Translations under genes and position numbers: made by a program | DNA from: Mycolicibacterium sp. CR10 | GTDB taxonomy: Bacteria; Actinomycetota; Actinomycetes; Mycobacteriales; Mycobacteriaceae | Assembly (NCBI RefSeq): GCF_005222675.1 | Contig: NZ_STGE01000031.1 | Span: 265,917-329,916, forward strand | Length of the DNA stretch: 64,000 nt | Direction: 5' to 3' | In this document: positions 26,880 to 37,625 of the stretch, one piece after another | Layout of the letters: every line of letters begins with the position of its first letter | How positions within the stretch are numbered: position 1 is the stretch's first letter | Notes under the pieces: generated by a model | Databases searched by the model: none | The model's input: only the letters and a program-made list of their open reading frames with translations | Told to the model about the DNA's origin: nothing

Positions 26880-28219
26880 TTGAGCACCGTCGAGCAGAGC
26901 CGCCATCTCGCCACAGCCATCCCCGGCCCACTCTCGTCCGAACTGATCGCGCGCAAGAGCGTCGCGGTGGCGCGCGGGGTGGGCAACACCATGCCCGTCT
27001 ACGCGGCGCGGGCGTTCGGGGGCATCGTCGAGGACGTCGACGGCAATCGGCTGATCGACCTGGGGGCGGGCATCGCGGTCACCACGATCGGCAACGCCTC
27101 GCCACGCGTCGTCGAGGCGATAGCCGAGCAGGCGGCCAAGTTCACCCACACCTGTTTCATGGTGACCCCGTATGAGAAGTACGTGGCCGTCGCCGAGGCG
27201 CTCAACCGGCTCACGCCGGGCGCCGGCGAGAAGCGATCGGCATTGTTCAACTCCGGCTCCGAGGCCGTCGAGAACGCCATCAAGATCGCCAGGACGTACA
27301 CCGGCAAGCAGGCGGTCGTCGCGTTCGACCACGCCTATCACGGTCGCACCAACCTGACGATGGCCTTGACGGCCAAGTCGATGCCCTACAAGCACGGGTT
27401 CGGCCCCTTCGCACCCGAGATCTACCGCGCGCCGCTGTCCTATCCGTTCCGCGATGCCGAATTCGGCGGCAAGGAACTGGCCACCGATGGCGAACTCGCC
27501 GCCAGGCGAGCCATCAACGTGATGGACAAGCAGGTGGGCGCCGACAACCTGGCGGCGGTGATCATCGAGCCGATCCAGGGAGAAGGCGGGTTCATCGTTC
27601 CCGCTGAGGGCTTCCTGGCCACGCTGTTGGACTGGTGCCGCGCCAACAACGTGGTGTTCATCGCCGACGAGGTGCAGACCGGATTCGCCCGCACCGGCGC
27701 GATGTTCGCGTGCGAACACGAAGGCATCGTTCCCGACCTCATCGTCACCGCGAAGGGCATCGCCGACGGCATGCCGCTGTCGGCGGTCACCGGACGGGCC
27801 GACATCATGGACGCCCCGCACGTCAGCGGACTGGGCGGCACCTACGGCGGCAACCCGGTGGCGTGCGCTGCCGCGCTGGCGACCATCGAAACCATTGAGG
27901 CCGACGGCCTGGTGGCGCGCGCAGCGCACATCGAAACCCTGATGAAGGACAAGCTCGGCCGGATCCAGGCCGAGGACGACCGCATCGGCGATGTCCGCGG
28001 CCGCGGCGCGATGATCGCCGTCGAGCTGGTCAAGTCCGGGACTACCGAACCCGACGCCGACCTGACCAAGAAGCTGTGCGCCGCCGCGCACCAGGCCGGG
28101 GTGATCGTGTTGTCCTGCGGCACGTTCGGCAACGTGCTGCGCTTCCTGCCTCCGTTGACCATCAGCGACGAGCTCCTCCTCGAAGGGCTCGACGTGCTCG
28201 AGCTCATCCTCGCCGACTT

Positions 28220-28223
<4 letters not shown>
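26880..28223 (+). CDS. gabT: 4-aminobutyrate aminotransferase
   Basis: 447-residue PLP-dependent class III aminotransferase converting GABA and 2-oxoglutarate to succinate semialdehyde and glutamate. The PLP lysine is Lys292 in VTAKGIADGMPLSAV; FIADEVQTGFARTG carries the cofactor-binding Asp. It uses a TTG start at 26880, which is fixed by the AGGAGGT site seven bases upstream and by the conserved N-terminus. The stop overlaps the start of the aldehyde dehydrogenase (GTGA). It is in the Rv2589 position. Confidence 0.95.
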
Positions 28224-29634
<1,411 letters not shown>

Positions 29635-29650
29635 GCAATCTCGCGGGAGA

Positions 29651-29672
29651 TCGCGCGGACAGTTCCGCGCGA
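29651..29672. terminator. Strong hairpin between convergent genes
   Basis: Perfect 9-bp arms TCGCGCGGA and TCCGCGCGA with a CAGT loop, 17 bases after the aldehyde dehydrogenase stop and before the convergent hydrolase stop. A second overlapping pairing (CCGCGCG with CGCGCGG) is possible. There is no long T-run, as is common in mycobacteria. Confidence 0.6.
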
Positions 29673-29717
29673 AATAGCCCGCGCGGAATAGCATTCCGGG
29701 TCGTCAGCGCGCCGAAA

Positions 29718-30566
29718 TCACAGCCCTGGATGCTCTTTCGCGTTGGCTGCCGCCCAGAATTCCTCGAGCGCGCGCTCGACGGTCATCATGTCGATCAGCA
29801 GTGGCGAGGAGTGGCCTGATCCGGCTGCTGCGACCACCCGTGCGTTGCGCATCGTGTCGGCGACCGCTTGGGCGTCGGCGGGTCGCCACCCGGTCGAGTC
29901 GTCGCGGCCGGCGATCAGGAGTGTGGGCGCGGTGATTCGGGCCATGTCGGCTCGCATGTCCGGCCTGTTCAACATCATCGACCGCATGGCGCGAAACATC
30001 GACGGTCGGTCTGCCTCAGTGAATGCGCGCATCACGGCCGCAGCCTGATCCGGTGTGGCGGCAACCGATTCCGGGCCTACCAGCGCATCGGAGAGCGGTT
30101 TGAGCAGCACCTGGGTGGGGCCGGCGACGCGGTAGAGCTGCACCAGGGGCAGAACCTTGGTCCAGCGTTCCACCCGCCGCAGCCCGTGCGCGGGCGTGCC
30201 GATGGTGGTGAGCGTGCGGATGCGGTGCGGCCGGTGGACGGCCAGCTGGATGCCGACATGTCCACCCCAGGCGTTCCCCACCCAGTCCACAGGCGCGGTC
30301 AGACCTGCCGCGTCGAGGACCTGCTCTGCCGCCACCACGCATTCCTCGAACGTGAAATCACGGGCGATCGCCTCGCTGGCGCCGTGTGACGGACCGTCGA
30401 TGACGATGACATCCCGGGTCTGCGCCAACGTGTCCTCCAGTCCGCACCACGACCGTGAGTCGAGGAAAAGGCTGTGCCACAACACAACCGGTGGCCCGGA
30501 GCCTTTGCGCCGGACGCGCAGGGCGCCGACATTGGTCCCGACAAAGCCAGGGCTGGGCGTCATCAT
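29718..30566 (-). CDS. Alpha/beta-hydrolase-fold protein with Ala at the nucleophile position
   Basis: 282 residues. The fold is clear: oxyanion segment LWHSLFLDSRSW, acid residue in IAGRDDSTGW and a catalytic-type His in GSGHSSPLL. The nucleophile elbow reads VGNAWGGHVG, where the family has GNSWGG; the codon is GCC (bases 30270-30272), one change from TCC Ser. It may therefore be non-catalytic, a lyase-like or binding protein, or a decayed gene. The ATG at 30566 has GGAG seven bases upstream; the GTG at 30578 is less likely. It is divergent from a MarR gene with shared palindromic sites. Confidence 0.85.
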   Translation of the reverse strand: MMTPSPGFVGTNVGALRVRRKGSGPPVVLWHSLFLDSRSWCGLEDTLAQTRDVIVIDGPSHGASEAIARDFTFEECVVAAEQVLDAAGLTAPVDWVGNAWGGHVGIQLAVHRPHRIRTLTTIGTPAHGLRRVERWTKVLPLVQLYRVAGPTQVLLKPLSDALVGPESVAATPDQAAAVMRAFTEADRPSMFRAMRSMMLNRPDMRADMARITAPTLLIAGRDDSTGWRPADAQAVADTMRNARVVAAAGSGHSSPLLIDMMTVERALEEFWAAANAKEHPGL

Positions 30567-30582
30567 GGTGAACTCCACTTAC

Positions 30583-30612
30583 TTCGGTATCCGAAACTTC
30601 GGTAACCGTAGT
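30583..30612. promoter_or_regulatory. Paired palindromic operator between hydrolase and marR
   Basis: TTCGG-TAT-CCGAA (30583-30595) is directly followed by ACTTCGGTAACCGTAGT (30596-30612). The unit ACTTCGGTAWCCG repeats with a 15-base step. It lies between divergent starts at 30566 and 30626, and the marR -10-like box TAGTAT (30609-30614) overlaps the second site. This is the expected layout for MarR autoregulation and control of the hydrolase. Confidence 0.65.
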
Positions 30613-30625
30613 ATCCTCATCCGAC

Positions 30626-31090
30626 ATGGCCACGTCAAGCAGTCCCCCGCAAGATCGTCTGGCGATCGGTCAGCTGTTGGTGAGGCTGTTGCGCGAGTTC
30701 CGTGACGACCTGGCCGAACCCGCGGCCGGCGCCGGTTACGACGACATCCGCGAGCCGCACTATCAGATCTTCGGGAACATCCGAATGGGGGGAATCCGGC
30801 TGACCGAACTCGCCACCCGTGCGCAACTGAGCCTGGCCGCGGCCTCTGAGTTGATCAACGACCTGGTCGACCTCGGTTACCTGACGCGTCGGCCCGATCC
30901 AGCCGATGGGCGGGCCAAATTGATCGATCTGACCACCCGCGGACAGGCGCTGATGGCCAATGCCGGCGTCCGCGTCGCCGACATCGAGCACCGGTGGTCC
31001 GCGGTGGTCGGCGAGAAGGATTTCAGCCAGATGTGCCGCACGATGCAGCGCCTGCTCGACGAACTCGATCCGAAGGACGCGCGCGGCTGA
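30626..31090 (+). CDS. MarR-family transcriptional regulator
   Basis: 154 residues with a winged helix. The recognition part is LTELATRAQLSLAAASELINDLVDLGYLTRRPDPADGR split across helices and wing; the closing (D)PxDGRAK(L)I wing is typical of MarR. It probably binds DNA as a dimer and releases it on a small ligand. The ATG at 30626 has almost no leader if the TAGTAT -10 box is used. It is divergent from the alpha/beta-hydrolase, its likely target, and is upstream of the carboxylic acid reductase on the same strand with a 180-base gap. Confidence 0.88.
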   Translation: MATSSSPPQDRLAIGQLLVRLLREFRDDLAEPAAGAGYDDIREPHYQIFGNIRMGGIRLTELATRAQLSLAAASELINDLVDLGYLTRRPDPADGRAKLIDLTTRGQALMANAGVRVADIEHRWSAVVGEKDFSQMCRTMQRLLDELDPKDARG

Positions 31091-31194
31091 GCCCCAGGCG
31101 GATGCGTGGCACCTCTGACCGAAATGTGGCGCTGCTCTCAAACCGCAGATTCACAGCTGATTGTCAGTGCCGGCGGCCGCTTCGTAGGAATAAA

Positions 31195-31209
31195 GTTAGT
31201 TTTACTAAC
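31195..31209. promoter_or_regulatory. Palindrome upstream of carboxylic acid reductase
   Basis: GTTAGTTTTACTAAC is a perfect palindrome with 6-bp arms and a 3-base centre, set in an unusually AT-rich stretch (31188-31222) 62 bases before the reductase ATG. It fits a TetR-family operator; the regulator is not obvious, and the neighbouring MarR has a different site. Confidence 0.55.
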
Positions 31210-31270
31210 GTAGTTTTTCTTAGGCGCATCGTCGCGCCGCCATTCCCCCGATTGTGTTCCGAGGTCGCAT

Positions 31271-34200
31271 ATGTCCACAGATACCCGCGAAGATCGACTC
31301 GCCCGCCGCATCGACGAATTGCACGCCACTGACCGGCAGTTCGCCGGTGCCGTACCCCGCGACGACATCTCCACCGCACTCGAACAACCCGGCGTCCGAC
31401 TCGCCGATCTCATGCAGACCGTGCTCGACGGCTACGCCGAGCGTCCGGCACTGGGGCAGCGCGCCGTGCGGTTCGTCGAGGACCCGCTGACCGGCCGCAC
31501 CTCCGCTGAACTGCTGCCCGAGTTCGAGACCATCACCTACGCCGAGGTGTCCCATCGCGTTCACACCATCGGCAACGCGCTGACCGTCCGTCCCGGGGAC
31601 CGCGTCGCGGTACTGGGTTTCACCAGCGTCGACTACGCCACCGTCGACATGGCACTGGCGTTGCTCGGCGCGGTCTCGGTACCGCTGCAGACCAGCGCGC
31701 CTTCGGCCACCCTGCGGCCCATCGTCGCCGAGACTGAACCCGTCGTCATCGCCTCAGCGATCGACTATCTGGCCGACGCCGTGGATCTGGCGCTCTCCGC
31801 TCCTACCGTCTCCACACTGGTCGTGTTCGACTACCAGCGGCAGGTTGATGATCAGCAGGACGCGCTCGCCGCGGCGAACACGCGACTGTACGAGGCCGGC
31901 AGCACCATCGAGGTGGTCACCCTGGACGAGGTGATCGACCGCGGCACGAAATTCCCCGCGCGGCAACCGCACGTCTCCCCCGATCCCGACCCGTTGACCC
32001 TGCTGATCTACACCTCCGGCAGTACCGGCGCACCCAAGGGCGCGATGTATCCGGAAACCCTGGTCGCCAATTCGTGGCGCCGGTCGACCCGAGCGAGTTG
32101 GGGCGACCAGGGAGCTCAGCCCTCGATCACCCTGAACTTCATGCCGATGAGTCACGTCATGGGGCGTGGCCTGCTCTACGGAACGCTCGGCGCCGGCGGA
32201 ACGGCGTACTTCGCTGCCCGCAGCGATCTTTCGACATTTCTGGAGGATCTCGCCCTGGTGCGACCCACCCAGCTGTCCTTCGTGCCCCGGATCTGGGACA
32301 CGATCCTCGCCGAGGTGCAGAAGGAGTTGGACCAGCACCCCGAGAATGAGGCCGACGTGCTCTCCGAACTGCGAGAGAGCCTGCTCGGTGGACGGTATGT
32401 GACGGCGATGACGGGGTCGGCACCATTGTCGGCGGAGATGAAGAAGTTCGTCGAGGCCTTTCTCGACATGCACGTGATCGACGGATACGGGTCGACCGAG
32501 GCCGGAGCCGTGTTCGTCGACGGACAGGTGCAGCGTCCACCAGTCATCGACTACAAGCTCGTCGACGTTCCCGAACTCGGCTACTTCCACACCGACCGCC
32601 CACACCCCCGGGGCGAGCTACTCGTCAAGTCCGACAGCCTGTTTCCCGGGTACTACAAACGCCCCGAGGTCACCGCCGCGACGATCGACGAGCACGGCTA
32701 CTACCACACCGGTGACATCGTCGCCGAGGCGGCACCCGACCGTCTGGTCTACCTCGACCGGCGCAACAACGTGATGAAGCTTTCCCAGGGCGAGTTCGTC
32801 ACCGTCGCCACACTCGAGGCGGCGTTCGGCGACAGCCCGCTGATCCGTCAGATCTATCTGTACGGCAATAGCGCCCGGTCCTACCTGCTCGCCGTCATCG
32901 TGCCCACCGACGAGGTGGCGAGCCGCGACGACGCCACGGCGGTGATCAATGGGTCGCTCCAGGACGTTGCCAGGGCCGCCGGCCTGCAGTCGTACGAGAT
33001 CCCGCGCGACTTCATCATCGAGACAACGCCTTTCACTCTCGAGAACGGTCTGCTGACCGGCATCCGTAAGCTTGCCCGGCCGAACCTCAAGGCGCGCTAT
33101 GGCGATCGCCTCGAAGCCCTGTATGCCAACCTGGCCGAAGGTCAGGCCGGCGAACTGCGGGAGCTTCGCCAACGCGGGGCCGACCGGCCGGTGCTGGAAA
33201 CCGTTACGCGCGCTGCTCGCGCCCTGCTCGGTGCGGCGGCCGGCGATGTGCAGTCCGATGCGCACTTCACCGACCTCGGCGGAGACTCGTTGTCCGCGTT
33301 GACGTTCAGCAATCTGTTGAGCGACATCTTCGGCGTCGGGGTTCCGGTCGGAGTGATCGTCAGCCCCGCCACCGACCTGCAGGCGCTGGCGGCCTACATC
33401 GAAGCCGAACGCCTCCCTGGCTCCACGAGGCCGACGTTCGCATCGGTGCACGGACCGTCCGACGGACCGGTGACCCAGGTGCGTGCCAGTGATCTGACCC
33501 TGGACAAGTTCATCGATGCCCGGACCCTTGCCGAGGCCCCGTCGCTACCGGGTCCGAGCAATGAAGTCCGCACCGTCCTGCTGACCGGCGCGACCGGGTT
33601 CCTGGGTCGGCATCTCGCGCTGGACTGGCTGGAACGGATGGACCTGGTGGACGGCACAGTGATCTGCCTCGTCCGCGCGAAGGACGACGCGGCCGCGCGC
33701 GATCGACTCGACGCGACGTTTGACAGCGGTGACCCGGTCTTGCTGGAGCACTACCGGCAGTTGGCGGCCGACCATCTCGAGGTCATCGCCGGCGACAAGG
33801 GTGAAGCCGATCTGGGGCTCGACCCGCAGACCTGGCAACGGCTGGCCGACACCGTCGATCTGATCATCGATCCCGCTGCTCTGGTCAATCATGTGCTGCC
33901 TTACTCACAACTGTTCGGCCCCAACGCACTCGGCACCGCCGAGCTGATCCGGATCGCGCTCACCACGAGGCTGAAGCCCTTCGTCTACGTCTCGACGATC
34001 GGGGTCGGCGCCGGGATCGCACCGGGCCGATTCACCGAGGACGGCGACATCCGCACGATCAGCGCAATCCGTACCGTCGACGACAGCTATGCGAACGGCT
34101 ATTCGAACAGCAAGTGGGCCGGTGAGGTGCTGCTGCGGGAAGCTCACGAACTCTGCGGCCTCCCGACCGCGGTGTTCCGCTGCGACATGATCCTGGCCGA

Positions 34201-34759
34201 CACGACCTACAGGGGTCAGCTGAACCTCCCCGACATGTTCACACGCCTGATGCTGAGCCTGGTCGTGACTGGCATCGCGCCCGACTCCTTCTACGAGCTC
34301 GACGCGAATGGGCACCGTCCCAGGGCCCATTACGACGGTTTGCCAGTGGAATTCGTCGCCGACGCGATCTCGACGCTCGGCGTGCGTCTCGACGACGGCT
34401 TCGAGACGTACCACGTGATGAACCCCTATGACGACGGCGTCGGCCTCGACGAGTTCGTCGACTGGCTCATCAACGCCGGATATCCGGTGCACCGCGTCGG
34501 TGACTATGGCGACTGGCTACAGCGATTCACCACGGCGATCAATGCCCTGCCCGAACGGCAGCGCCAGGCGTCACTGCTACCGCTGCTGCACAACTATCAG
34601 CGACCCGAGATTCCGGTTCGCGGATCCATCGCGCCGACGGACCGGTTCCGCGCAGCGGTGCAGGACGCGAAGATAGGCCCCGACAAGGACATTCCACACG
34701 TGACGCCGGAGATCATCGTCACATACGTCACCAATCTGGACCTGCTCGGGCTGCTGTGA
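31271..34759 (+). CDS. Carboxylic acid reductase (CAR, FadD9-type)
   Basis: 1162-residue multidomain enzyme that reduces carboxylic acids to aldehydes with ATP and NADPH. The adenylation domain occupies about 1-640, with the AMP loop YTSGSTGAPKG at about 247. The carrier domain is at about 650-725, with the phosphopantetheine Ser near 673 in DLGGDSLSALTF. The C-terminal thioester reductase starts at VLLTGATGFLGRHL (about 769) and has YSNSK (Tyr-x3-Lys, about 944). It needs a phosphopantetheinyl transferase encoded elsewhere. It sits where fadD9 (Rv2590) sits in M. tuberculosis, although an extra hydrolase/MarR pair is inserted. A palindrome upstream suggests ligand-controlled expression. Confidence 0.96.
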   Translation: MSTDTREDRLARRIDELHATDRQFAGAVPRDDISTALEQPGVRLADLMQTVLDGYAERPALGQRAVRFVEDPLTGRTSAELLPEFETITYAEVSHRVHTIGNALTVRPGDRVAVLGFTSVDYATVDMALALLGAVSVPLQTSAPSATLRPIVAETEPVVIASAIDYLADAVDLALSAPTVSTLVVFDYQRQVDDQQDALAAANTRLYEAGSTIEVVTLDEVIDRGTKFPARQPHVSPDPDPLTLLIYTSGSTGAPKGAMYPETLVANSWRRSTRASWGDQGAQPSITLNFMPMSHVMGRGLLYGTLGAGGTAYFAARSDLSTFLEDLALVRPTQLSFVPRIWDTILAEVQKELDQHPENEADVLSELRESLLGGRYVTAMTGSAPLSAEMKKFVEAFLDMHVIDGYGSTEAGAVFVDGQVQRPPVIDYKLVDVPELGYFHTDRPHPRGELLVKSDSLFPGYYKRPEVTAATIDEHGYYHTGDIVAEAAPDRLVYLDRRNNVMKLSQGEFVTVATLEAAFGDSPLIRQIYLYGNSARSYLLAVIVPTDEVASRDDATAVINGSLQDVARAAGLQSYEIPRDFIIETTPFTLENGLLTGIRKLARPNLKARYGDRLEALYANLAEGQAGELRELRQRGADRPVLETVTRAARALLGAAAGDVQSDAHFTDLGGDSLSALTFSNLLSDIFGVGVPVGVIVSPATDLQALAAYIEAERLPGSTRPTFASVHGPSDGPVTQVRASDLTLDKFIDARTLAEAPSLPGPSNEVRTVLLTGATGFLGRHLALDWLERMDLVDGTVICLVRAKDDAAARDRLDATFDSGDPVLLEHYRQLAADHLEVIAGDKGEADLGLDPQTWQRLADTVDLIIDPAALVNHVLPYSQLFGPNALGTAELIRIALTTRLKPFVYVSTIGVGAGIAPGRFTEDGDIRTISAIRTVDDSYANGYSNSKWAGEVLLREAHELCGLPTAVFRCDMILADTTYRGQLNLPDMFTRLMLSLVVTGIAPDSFYELDANGHRPRAHYDGLPVEFVADAISTLGVRLDDGFETYHVMNPYDDGVGLDEFVDWLINAGYPVHRVGDYGDWLQRFTTAINALPERQRQASLLPLLHNYQRPEIPVRGSIAPTDRFRAAVQDAKIGPDKDIPHVTPEIIVTYVTNLDLLGLL

Positions 34760-34765
34760 GATCGC

Positions 34766-34780
34766 CGCCCGGAACGGGCG
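34766..34780 (+). terminator. Hairpin after carboxylic acid reductase
   Basis: CGCCCG-GAA-CGGGCG forms a perfect 6-bp stem with a 3-base loop seven bases after the stop codon, between convergent genes. No T-run follows. Confidence 0.5.
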
Positions 34781-34832
34781 ACAGCCAGGACGGTAGCAGT
34801 TCCGTTACGGTGCAACGGATTTGGTCGGCTGA

Positions 34833-35501
34833 TCAGCGGTGAACCAGAGTCTGCTCGCGACGCCCGCGGAACAGACCCCGCAGGCCGCGACGGCGGCCTG
34901 TGGTCGGACCGATCACTCCGGTGGGCGCGTCGTCGTCCGGGATGGCCGTGGGCTGTGGACCGGGGAACACTGCCGGGGCATGCTCGTCGGCCAGTGGTCG
35001 TTGGGCGTACTCGACATCGCGGACGCTGCGCACCGACAGCCGGCCCAGCGCCAGCGCTCCGAGGAACACGATCAGTGCACCGAGGCCGTAGAAGTACGTC
35101 AGCTCCAGCCATGCCTTCTCGGTATCGGTGGCGGCGACCGGCGCACCGGCGTCACCCAGTCCGAGCGGACCGGCCATCGCCCGGCCCACCACGAACCAGG
35201 CGCCGGCGGCCACCGACAGCCAGCTGCCGAGCATCGCGGTGGCACGGTTACGCGAGGTCAGCAACAGTAGGCCGCCGAGTACCGTGACCACACCGGGCAG
35301 CACCTCCAGCCACCCTCGGGCAGTCGTCCACGCCCACGGCTGGTCCGGGCTGAACGCGAAGTCGAAGTTGGGGCCCACGAACGGGATCAGCGCACCCCAG
35401 AGGCCGAGCAGAATCAGCAGGAAACCGCTGGCGGCGCCGCGGCTGCGGGCGATTCTCATCCGGCCACCGCGGGTGCGCTCCGGGTGCTCTGATCCGATCA
35501 T
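34833..35501 (-). CDS. Four-helix membrane protein of unknown function
   Basis: 222 residues. About four hydrophobic segments are visible (near 25-43, 67-82, 90-106 and 136-153), with a Trp-rich extracytoplasmic loop (SPDQPWAWTTARGW) after the first. A basic cytoplasmic tail follows, with GRRRGLRGLFRGRREQ at the end. No family is recognised. The ATG at 35501 follows GAGGAGG, so it is preferred over ATG 35459. It lies next to a DUF1304 gene on the same strand; the function cannot be told from context. Confidence 0.7.
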   Translation of the reverse strand: MIGSEHPERTRGGRMRIARSRGAASGFLLILLGLWGALIPFVGPNFDFAFSPDQPWAWTTARGWLEVLPGVVTVLGGLLLLTSRNRATAMLGSWLSVAAGAWFVVGRAMAGPLGLGDAGAPVAATDTEKAWLELTYFYGLGALIVFLGALALGRLSVRSVRDVEYAQRPLADEHAPAVFPGPQPTAIPDDDAPTGVIGPTTGRRRGLRGLFRGRREQTLVHR

Positions 35502-35555
35502 GGGGCCTCCTCTGGGTCCGCACCGAGTACCCGAGGTCAGGGCGTCGTAACCCCG

Positions 35556-35942
35556 CTATAGCGACAGACCCACCACCAGCAGCACGATCGCGATCAGCGG
35601 GAAGAGCCCCTGCGTCACCGCGGCGCGCGCCTTGTCGGGCGCCGCGGCGACCAACACCACGGCTGCGGCCAGCATCGACCCCACACCGGCGAACACCAAC
35701 GCGACTCCTACGGCCGTCGCGTCACCCAACGCGACGGCGACACCGATCAAGGTCACGATCGCCAGGAACAAGTTGTAGAAACCCTGATTGAAGGCCAGCA
35801 GTTTGGTCGTCTCGGCCTCCTCTGCGGTGGTGCCGAACACCGCGCGGGTCCGCGGGGACGTCCAGGTCAGAGACTCCATGACGAAGATGTAGACGTGCAG
35901 TATTGCCGCCAGCACCGCCACGATCAATCCGGTGATCACCAT
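35556..35942 (-). CDS. DUF1304 family membrane protein
   Basis: 128 residues, about four membrane helices. The family hallmarks are the first helix with HVYIFVMESLTWTSPRTRAVFG, then EEAETTKLLAFNQGFYNLFLA. The function of DUF1304 is unknown. The frame extends to 35996, overlapping ruvB, but the conserved N-terminus begins MVITGLIVAVLAA, placing the start at ATG 35942 with AAGGGG upstream. It is on the same strand as ruvCAB, 26 bases after the ruvB stop, so it may be transcribed with it. Confidence 0.85.
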   Translation of the reverse strand: MVITGLIVAVLAAILHVYIFVMESLTWTSPRTRAVFGTTAEEAETTKLLAFNQGFYNLFLAIVTLIGVAVALGDATAVGVALVFAGVGSMLAAAVVLVAAAPDKARAAVTQGLFPLIAIVLLVVGLSL

Positions 35943-35967
35943 CGCGCACGCCCCTTCTTTGCCCTTC

Positions 35968-37041
35968 TCACTGTTCGAACAGACCGGCCTGGCCAAGACC
36001 CACGGCCCCCGGGGGCGGCGTCATGCCCAGATGCGTCCAAGCCTGGGCCGTAGCGACGCGCCCACGCGGAGTGCGCGCCATCATCCCGGCACGCACCAGG
36101 AACGGCTCGCACACCTCCTCGACAGTCGTGGGTTCCTCCCCCACCGCGACCGCGAGCGTCGACACGCCCACCGGCCCTCCGCCGAAGCTGCGCGTCAACA
36201 CGGAGAGCACCGCGCGGTCGAGCCGGTCAAGGCCGAGTTCGTCGACGTCATAGACCGCCAATGCGTACTTCGCGATATCGCGGGTGATGATGCCGTCCGC
36301 GCGCACTTCGGCGTAGTCGCGGACCCTGCGCAACAGGCGGTTGGCGATACGCGGTGTGCCGCGTGATCGGCGGGCGATCTCGACTGCCGCGTCGGTCCCC
36401 AGTTCGATGCCGAGGATTCCCGCCGACCTGGCCAGCACCCGCTCCAGCTCGGCGGGCTCGTAAAAGTCCATGTGCGCGGTGAAACCGAAGCGGTCACGCA
36501 GCGGACCGGTCAGGGCACCCGACCGGGTGGTCGCACCGACCAGCGTGAACGGCGCGACCTCCAACGGAATCGACGTGGCGCCAGGGCCTTTACCGACGAC
36601 GACGTCGACGCGGAAGTCCTCCATCGCGAGGTAGAGCATCTCCTCGGCGGGCCGGGCGATCCGGTGGATCTCGTCGATGAACAGGACGTCGTGCTCCACG
36701 AGGTTGGACAGCATCGCGGCCAGATCGCCCGCGCGCTCCAGCGCCGGGCCCGAGGTGACGCGCAGCGAGGTGCCCAGTTCTGCGGCGATGATCATCGCCA
36801 GTGACGTCTTGCCCAGACCCGGCGGCCCGGACAGCAGGATGTGGTCGGGGGTGCCACCGCGATTCTTGGCTCCCTCGAGTACCAACTGCAGCTGCTCGCG
36901 GACGCGCGGCTGACCGATGAACTCGCCCAGCGATCGGGGTCGCAGGCTCGCATCGATATCGCCCTCGCCCACCGTCAGCGCCGGCGTCACCTCGCGTTCT
37001 TCGTCGCCGGTATCGGCGTCGTCGTCGAATCTGCCCATCAT
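35968..37041 (-). CDS. ruvB: Holliday junction branch migration ATPase RuvB
   Basis: 357-residue AAA+ motor that drives branch migration with RuvA. Walker A GPPGLGKTS is at 72-80, Walker B in VLFIDEIHRI, and the arginine-finger region GATTRSGALTGPLRDRFG is present. The C-terminal winged helix ends in HLGMTPP. ATG at 37041 overlaps the ruvA stop (ATGA). Confidence 0.97.
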   Translation of the reverse strand: MMGRFDDDADTGDEEREVTPALTVGEGDIDASLRPRSLGEFIGQPRVREQLQLVLEGAKNRGGTPDHILLSGPPGLGKTSLAMIIAAELGTSLRVTSGPALERAGDLAAMLSNLVEHDVLFIDEIHRIARPAEEMLYLAMEDFRVDVVVGKGPGATSIPLEVAPFTLVGATTRSGALTGPLRDRFGFTAHMDFYEPAELERVLARSAGILGIELGTDAAVEIARRSRGTPRIANRLLRRVRDYAEVRADGIITRDIAKYALAVYDVDELGLDRLDRAVLSVLTRSFGGGPVGVSTLAVAVGEEPTTVEEVCEPFLVRAGMMARTPRGRVATAQAWTHLGMTPPPGAVGLGQAGLFEQ

Positions 37042-37625
37042 TTCCTGCCCAGCATGGACAGCGCTGACCGCAGCGCGGTCGACTGATTGGCGCCGGGGTC
37101 GTCGGCGAGCACCTTGTCGGTGGCCTCCTCGGCCTGCTTGACGGCGAAACCGAGCCCGACCAGAGCCTCGACGACGGGACCCCGCACGCTGTGTCCGCCC
37201 ACCGAGTGGATGCCCGCCGAGGTCGGCACCCCCACCTTGTCCCGCAATGTCAACACCAGAAGCTCAGCGGTCTTCTTGCCCACCTTGGGAATTCGGGTCA
37301 GCGCGGTGACATCACCGTCTCCGATCGCCTGTCGCAGCGTGGGCCCGTCATACATCGCCAGGGCCCCGAGTGCGATGCTCGGCCCGATTCCGGAAACCCC
37401 GATCAGGGTGAGGAACAGATTGCGGGCGTCGGAGTCCGCGAATCCGTACAGCGTCATCGAGTCCTCACGCACGATCATCGCCGTGATCAGCCGGGCCTCG
37501 GCACCGCGGCGAAGGGTGGCCAGCGTCGCCGGGGTGGCCATCACCTTGTAGCCCACGCCGGCCGCGTCGATGACCACGTGATCGAGCGCGATGTCGAGGA
37601 CCTCACCCCGGACCGCGGCGATCAC
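37038..37625 (-). CDS. ruvA: Holliday junction-binding protein RuvA
   Basis: 195 residues. An N-terminal OB fold (MIAAVRGEVLDI) and helix-hairpin-helix DNA-binding segments (VSGIGPSIALGAL, IPKVGKKTAELLVLTL) precede a C-terminal domain that contacts RuvB. The GTG start at 37625 overlaps the ruvC stop (GTGA), and its stop overlaps ruvB, making a fully coupled ruvC-ruvA-ruvB operon. Confidence 0.97.
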   Translation of the reverse strand: MIAAVRGEVLDIALDHVVIDAAGVGYKVMATPATLATLRRGAEARLITAMIVREDSMTLYGFADSDARNLFLTLIGVSGIGPSIALGALAMYDGPTLRQAIGDGDVTALTRIPKVGKKTAELLVLTLRDKVGVPTSAGIHSVGGHSVRGPVVEALVGLGFAVKQAEEATDKVLADDPGANQSTALRSALSMLGRK

